Assembly: GCA_036897625.1 (NCBI GenBank) | Contig: JAYMTA010000180.1 | Span: forward strand, 1 to 35,941 | Direction: 5' to 3' | Origin: Pelargonium cotyledonis | Taxonomy: Eukaryota; Streptophyta; Magnoliopsida; Geraniales; Geraniaceae | Length of the DNA: 35,941 nucleotides | Shown here: in pieces, positions 33,599-35,941 of the stretch | Numbering within the stretch: position 1 is the stretch's first letter | Layout of the letters: each line of letters begins with the position of its first letter | Position numbers and translations under genes: made by a program | The notes under the pieces: generated by a model | The model's input: the letters and a program-made list of their open reading frames with translations, nothing else | The model's database searches: none | Told to the model about the DNA's origin: nothing

Positions 33599-35403
33599 CT
33601 AAACGGGCTTCTCCAAATCTTCCAAACTGGTAGGGCGAAACCACGCCTTCTCCTCCAGCACTGATTCATCACCATTCCTCGGCACGGGCTTCTCCAAATC
33701 TTCCAAACTGGTGGGGCGAAACCACGCCTTCTCCTCCAGCACTGATTCATCACCATTCCTCGGCGAGGAATGGTGAACACCCTGGTGGTTGTTGTCAGCG
33801 GCAGGCCCAAACACACCAGTTTTGGGGTGTGGAGCCCAGTACTTGTCCGACTGGGGCTCAATTACTTCATCCGGGACAATATTAGGCTGGACCAGATCCT
33901 CCTGGTTCTTGTCATACACCGTCGCATGCACACCCCTCCTGCATATCATTACACATTATCATCGGCATCACAACTTTGACACATACTGTACAAGAATCAA
34001 CAAACAAACAAAGCTTGACCTGAATTAAAGCAAAGAACTCATCAACACATTGTATTCTGAAAACTGGTGTATAAAAATAAATACCAAGTCAAACCCTAGT
34101 CATTAATTACCCATGGAAAGTCAGCACAACCTCCAAAGAGCTCAAGAAACGTTACGTAACCATCCTGACTAATATAGTATTTGAATTTGCACCGAGAAGG
34201 TTAGGTCTGTCAAGCGTAGATGACAATCACGTGTCAATCATATGACCTAATTGGATAACGACTTCTAGCCAACCCTACATTTTCGTTTAGTATTGTAATT
34301 CCTGGCTTTCTACATCATAAGAGCATGTTTTGGCTGTGAAATGTGATAAATCAACATGAAAAAGACTGATCTCTACCTCATTTGCCCTTACCTTACCATC
34401 TTTTCAAAAATGTATTATAATTCTACAAGTTGAGCTAAAAGGGTATCAAGATTACTAATATATATGAGAGTTTCCTAACAGTAAAATACACATATTAATA
34501 AAAAGGACCACATCCAATACAACCCCAGGTCCCCAGCTAGATCAATGGATATATACTGAAAACTAAAGTAAAAACAATTGACCAAATAAAATCCAACTTG
34601 GCGAGATAGCAACATATATGCTTTATGTCACAATCAAGTGGATATAGCATTATCACTTTATCACTAAGTTATCCAGAAAAACCAAAATGGTCTTGTGGAA
34701 CCAAGAAGGTTGAAGAAAATGTCTAGATTACCCAAGCATGGCCACCACCATGCTTGAAAAGAATTCTAAGAACGTTATTTTAAAAAAGTAATAATTAAAT
34801 CAGATACTTGCTTAATTTATTTCAGAGAAAAAAAAATGAAGCTTCTAGGGTGGAGTGGTAGGTGCTTATCGACCGTCAGATCTAAATTTCAGAGAAATAT
34901 TCAGGGCAAGTGTCCGAAGAACAGGCGATTATCAGTCCGTTCTTATCCAAATCCGCTTACTATTCATTTTCTTTTTGAGGAAACAAATAATTGATTACAG
35001 AAAAAAATCCAGAGTTCCGATCTAGAAAAGCATTTTCTCACCAAACCTACACTATTAATTCCACTTGAATATCTCTTTCTCCTCTTTATTGAACGAGTTA
35101 GTTACTCGCAATAAATGGTACCAAAAGCGGAAACAACAAATTTTCCCACCTATTTTCCGTGGAAACAAACAGCATGAGGATCAATTATTAGTTCCAGCCA
35201 CCGTATCACAACCACAGCTCGATCGATCAAATAATCGAAAGAAATCGACGAAATACATATATATCACAGTAACAACCAGAACAATAAATTAAAGATAGGT
35301 ACCGGCTGAGAGAGAAAGAAGCGGCACTGCGAGGTGTCCAGATCTGAGTCGCGACTCGCTTCCCCAACGTGGCGATCACTGAGCTCTTCGAATTGGCGGC
35401 CAT
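33599..35403 (-). CDS. Late embryogenesis abundant protein, At5g17165-like
   Basis: Small stress/desiccation-type LEA protein. Two exons on the minus strand (35403-35303 and 33938-33599, intron 1364 bp) give 146 residues. Exon 1 encodes a basic, Ser/Ala-rich N-terminus (KRVATQIW, then SAASFSLSR), consistent with organelle targeting. Exon 2 carries the conserved [29 protein letters not shown] and [17 protein letters not shown] blocks. The last block, a 27-residue unit, occurs twice in tandem (93-119 and 120-146); as far as I recall relatives carry it once. The duplication keeps the frame and the stop follows the second copy directly. The start is the ATG opening the targeting-like peptide, about 115 bp below a TATA box. 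Upstream ACGTG motifs fit abscisic-acid control, as expected for LEA genes. The family name is from remembered motifs. Confidence 0.88.
33603..33764 (-). repeat. 81-bp exact tandem duplication in the LEA coding region
   Basis: 33603-33683 and 33684-33764 differ at one base, a CCT/CCC proline codon, which is silent. The unit is 27 codons, so the frame is kept. Confidence 0.95.
33939..35302 (-). other. Intron of the LEA gene
   Basis: Single 1364-bp intron, GTACCT to ATGCAG on the coding strand, interrupting an Arg codon (CG|G). AT-rich with no coding frame of note. A tRNA-like patch near 34845-34900 (TGGAGTGGTAGGTGC) could be SINE debris. Confidence 0.75.
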
Positions 35404-35512
35404 GCAATAATGCTACGAGCGATTGAGAACGAGAGAGCAGAAGCTGAAGCTTTAATGGTGAGAGGTAATTGGAGAGACTGTAAATGGATTTTTGTTCCCA
35501 AACCAGTCCTCC

Positions 35513-35522
35513 ATTTTTATAA
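35513..35522 (-). promoter_or_regulatory. TATA box of the LEA gene
   Basis: Minus-strand TTATAAAAAT lies about 110-120 bp upstream of the ATG, giving a leader of roughly 80 nt. The leader is rich in CT/GA runs. Confidence 0.6.
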
Positions 35523-35666
35523 CAGCGACTTGGAGAGAGAGAGAAGAAGATCGGGAAAAGGTTGGTGGGAGTGTTTTGTCCGCACCTAACACCGTACCGT
35601 CTGATTGTACCAAACGGTGCCGTTTGGAACGGAATCTTCTTTGATTCTGTATTGTTGTGTACTGTT

Positions 35667-35767
35667 ACGTGCGAGCATTTGACGCGCTATGGGAATGGAA
35701 TGTGCTATCGCTACGTGACGGCGTTATAGAACGTGACCGATTGGGTATCGGTCATCGAAAGCACGTG
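35667..35767 (-). promoter_or_regulatory. Cluster of ACGTG (ABRE/G-box) motifs
   Basis: ACGTG cores start at 35667, 35713, 35731 and 35763; the last is a palindromic CACGTG G-box (35762-35767). Four cores within 101 bp, about 145-255 bp upstream of the TATA box, fit binding by ABF/AREB-type bZIP factors and abscisic-acid or drought induction. Activity is inferred. Confidence 0.55.
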
Positions 35768-35876
35768 ATTGGAGAGGATATGACGCTTATACCCCAAGAC
35801 ATATGTTGTGTGTTGCATGTTTTTATGTCATTTTTTGGACAAGCTAGACCTAATAAACAAAGTTAGAAAAATAATA

Positions 35877-35941
35877 CTCCATCCGTCCCAAAATGAGTGT
35901 CTTGTTTTCATTTTTTGCAAAAATTAAGAATTACAAGATAA
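35877..35941. mobile_element. Stowaway-type MITE, left end (cut by window edge)
   Basis: After a TA dinucleotide comes CTCCATCCGTCCCAAAATGA, one base from the common plant Stowaway terminus CTCCCTCCGTCCC, followed by AGTGTCTTG as in many such elements. The right end lies outside the window. Confidence 0.8.

Overview
This is a nuclear window from a flowering plant, most likely a eudicot. It is AT-rich, its genes carry many GT-AG introns, and the gaps hold plant-type LINE, gypsy and MITE debris. The gene set includes a full-size plant ABCB transporter, two probably plastid-targeted proteins, cytosolic ribosomal protein eL13, and a small LEA protein of the At5g17165 type. Exon limits were built by hand from splice sites and reading phase. 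All five assembled genes close in frame without internal stops, so they look intact. The species cannot be told from the sequence.

Layout: (1) 1-558, edge with a 26-bp palindrome of the kind found near CACTA transposon ends, then the ABCB upstream region. (2) 559-6427 (+), ten-exon ABCB gene coding for about 1269 residues. (3) 7315-13468 (+), probable plastid membrane protein with a C-terminal four-cysteine zinc ribbon. Its second intron (3.4 kb) holds a dead gypsy retrotransposon piece with a palindrome. (4) 14362-16059 (-), a DUF1279/FAM210-like plastid membrane protein candidate, convergent with the previous gene. (5) 16.1-20.6 kb, repeat-rich, with a dead papain-like peptidase fragment, a CACGAC-rich patch and a tandem duplication of about 460 bp. 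(6) 20603-21614 (-), eL13, with a 5'UTR intron and promoter reaching to about 22.66 kb. (7) 22.7-27.8 kb, intergenic, with an orphan LINE RNase H relic and two MITE-like inverted repeats. (8) 27779-32580 (-), one decayed L1-type LINE with a near-perfect 19-bp target-site duplication. (9) 33599-35403 (-), the LEA gene, with ACGTG elements upstream and a Stowaway-type MITE entering at the right edge.

The genes are ordinary single plant loci and do not form a pathway or operon. I did not find a convincing undescribed system. The points most worth checking are the exact in-frame duplication of the LEA protein's conserved C-terminal module, an in-frame duplication of the reverse-transcriptase catalytic region inside the LINE, the lack of any visible ORF1 in a LINE bounded by target-site duplications, the uncharacterised zinc-ribbon gene with a possible 42-nt exon, and the peptidase relic.
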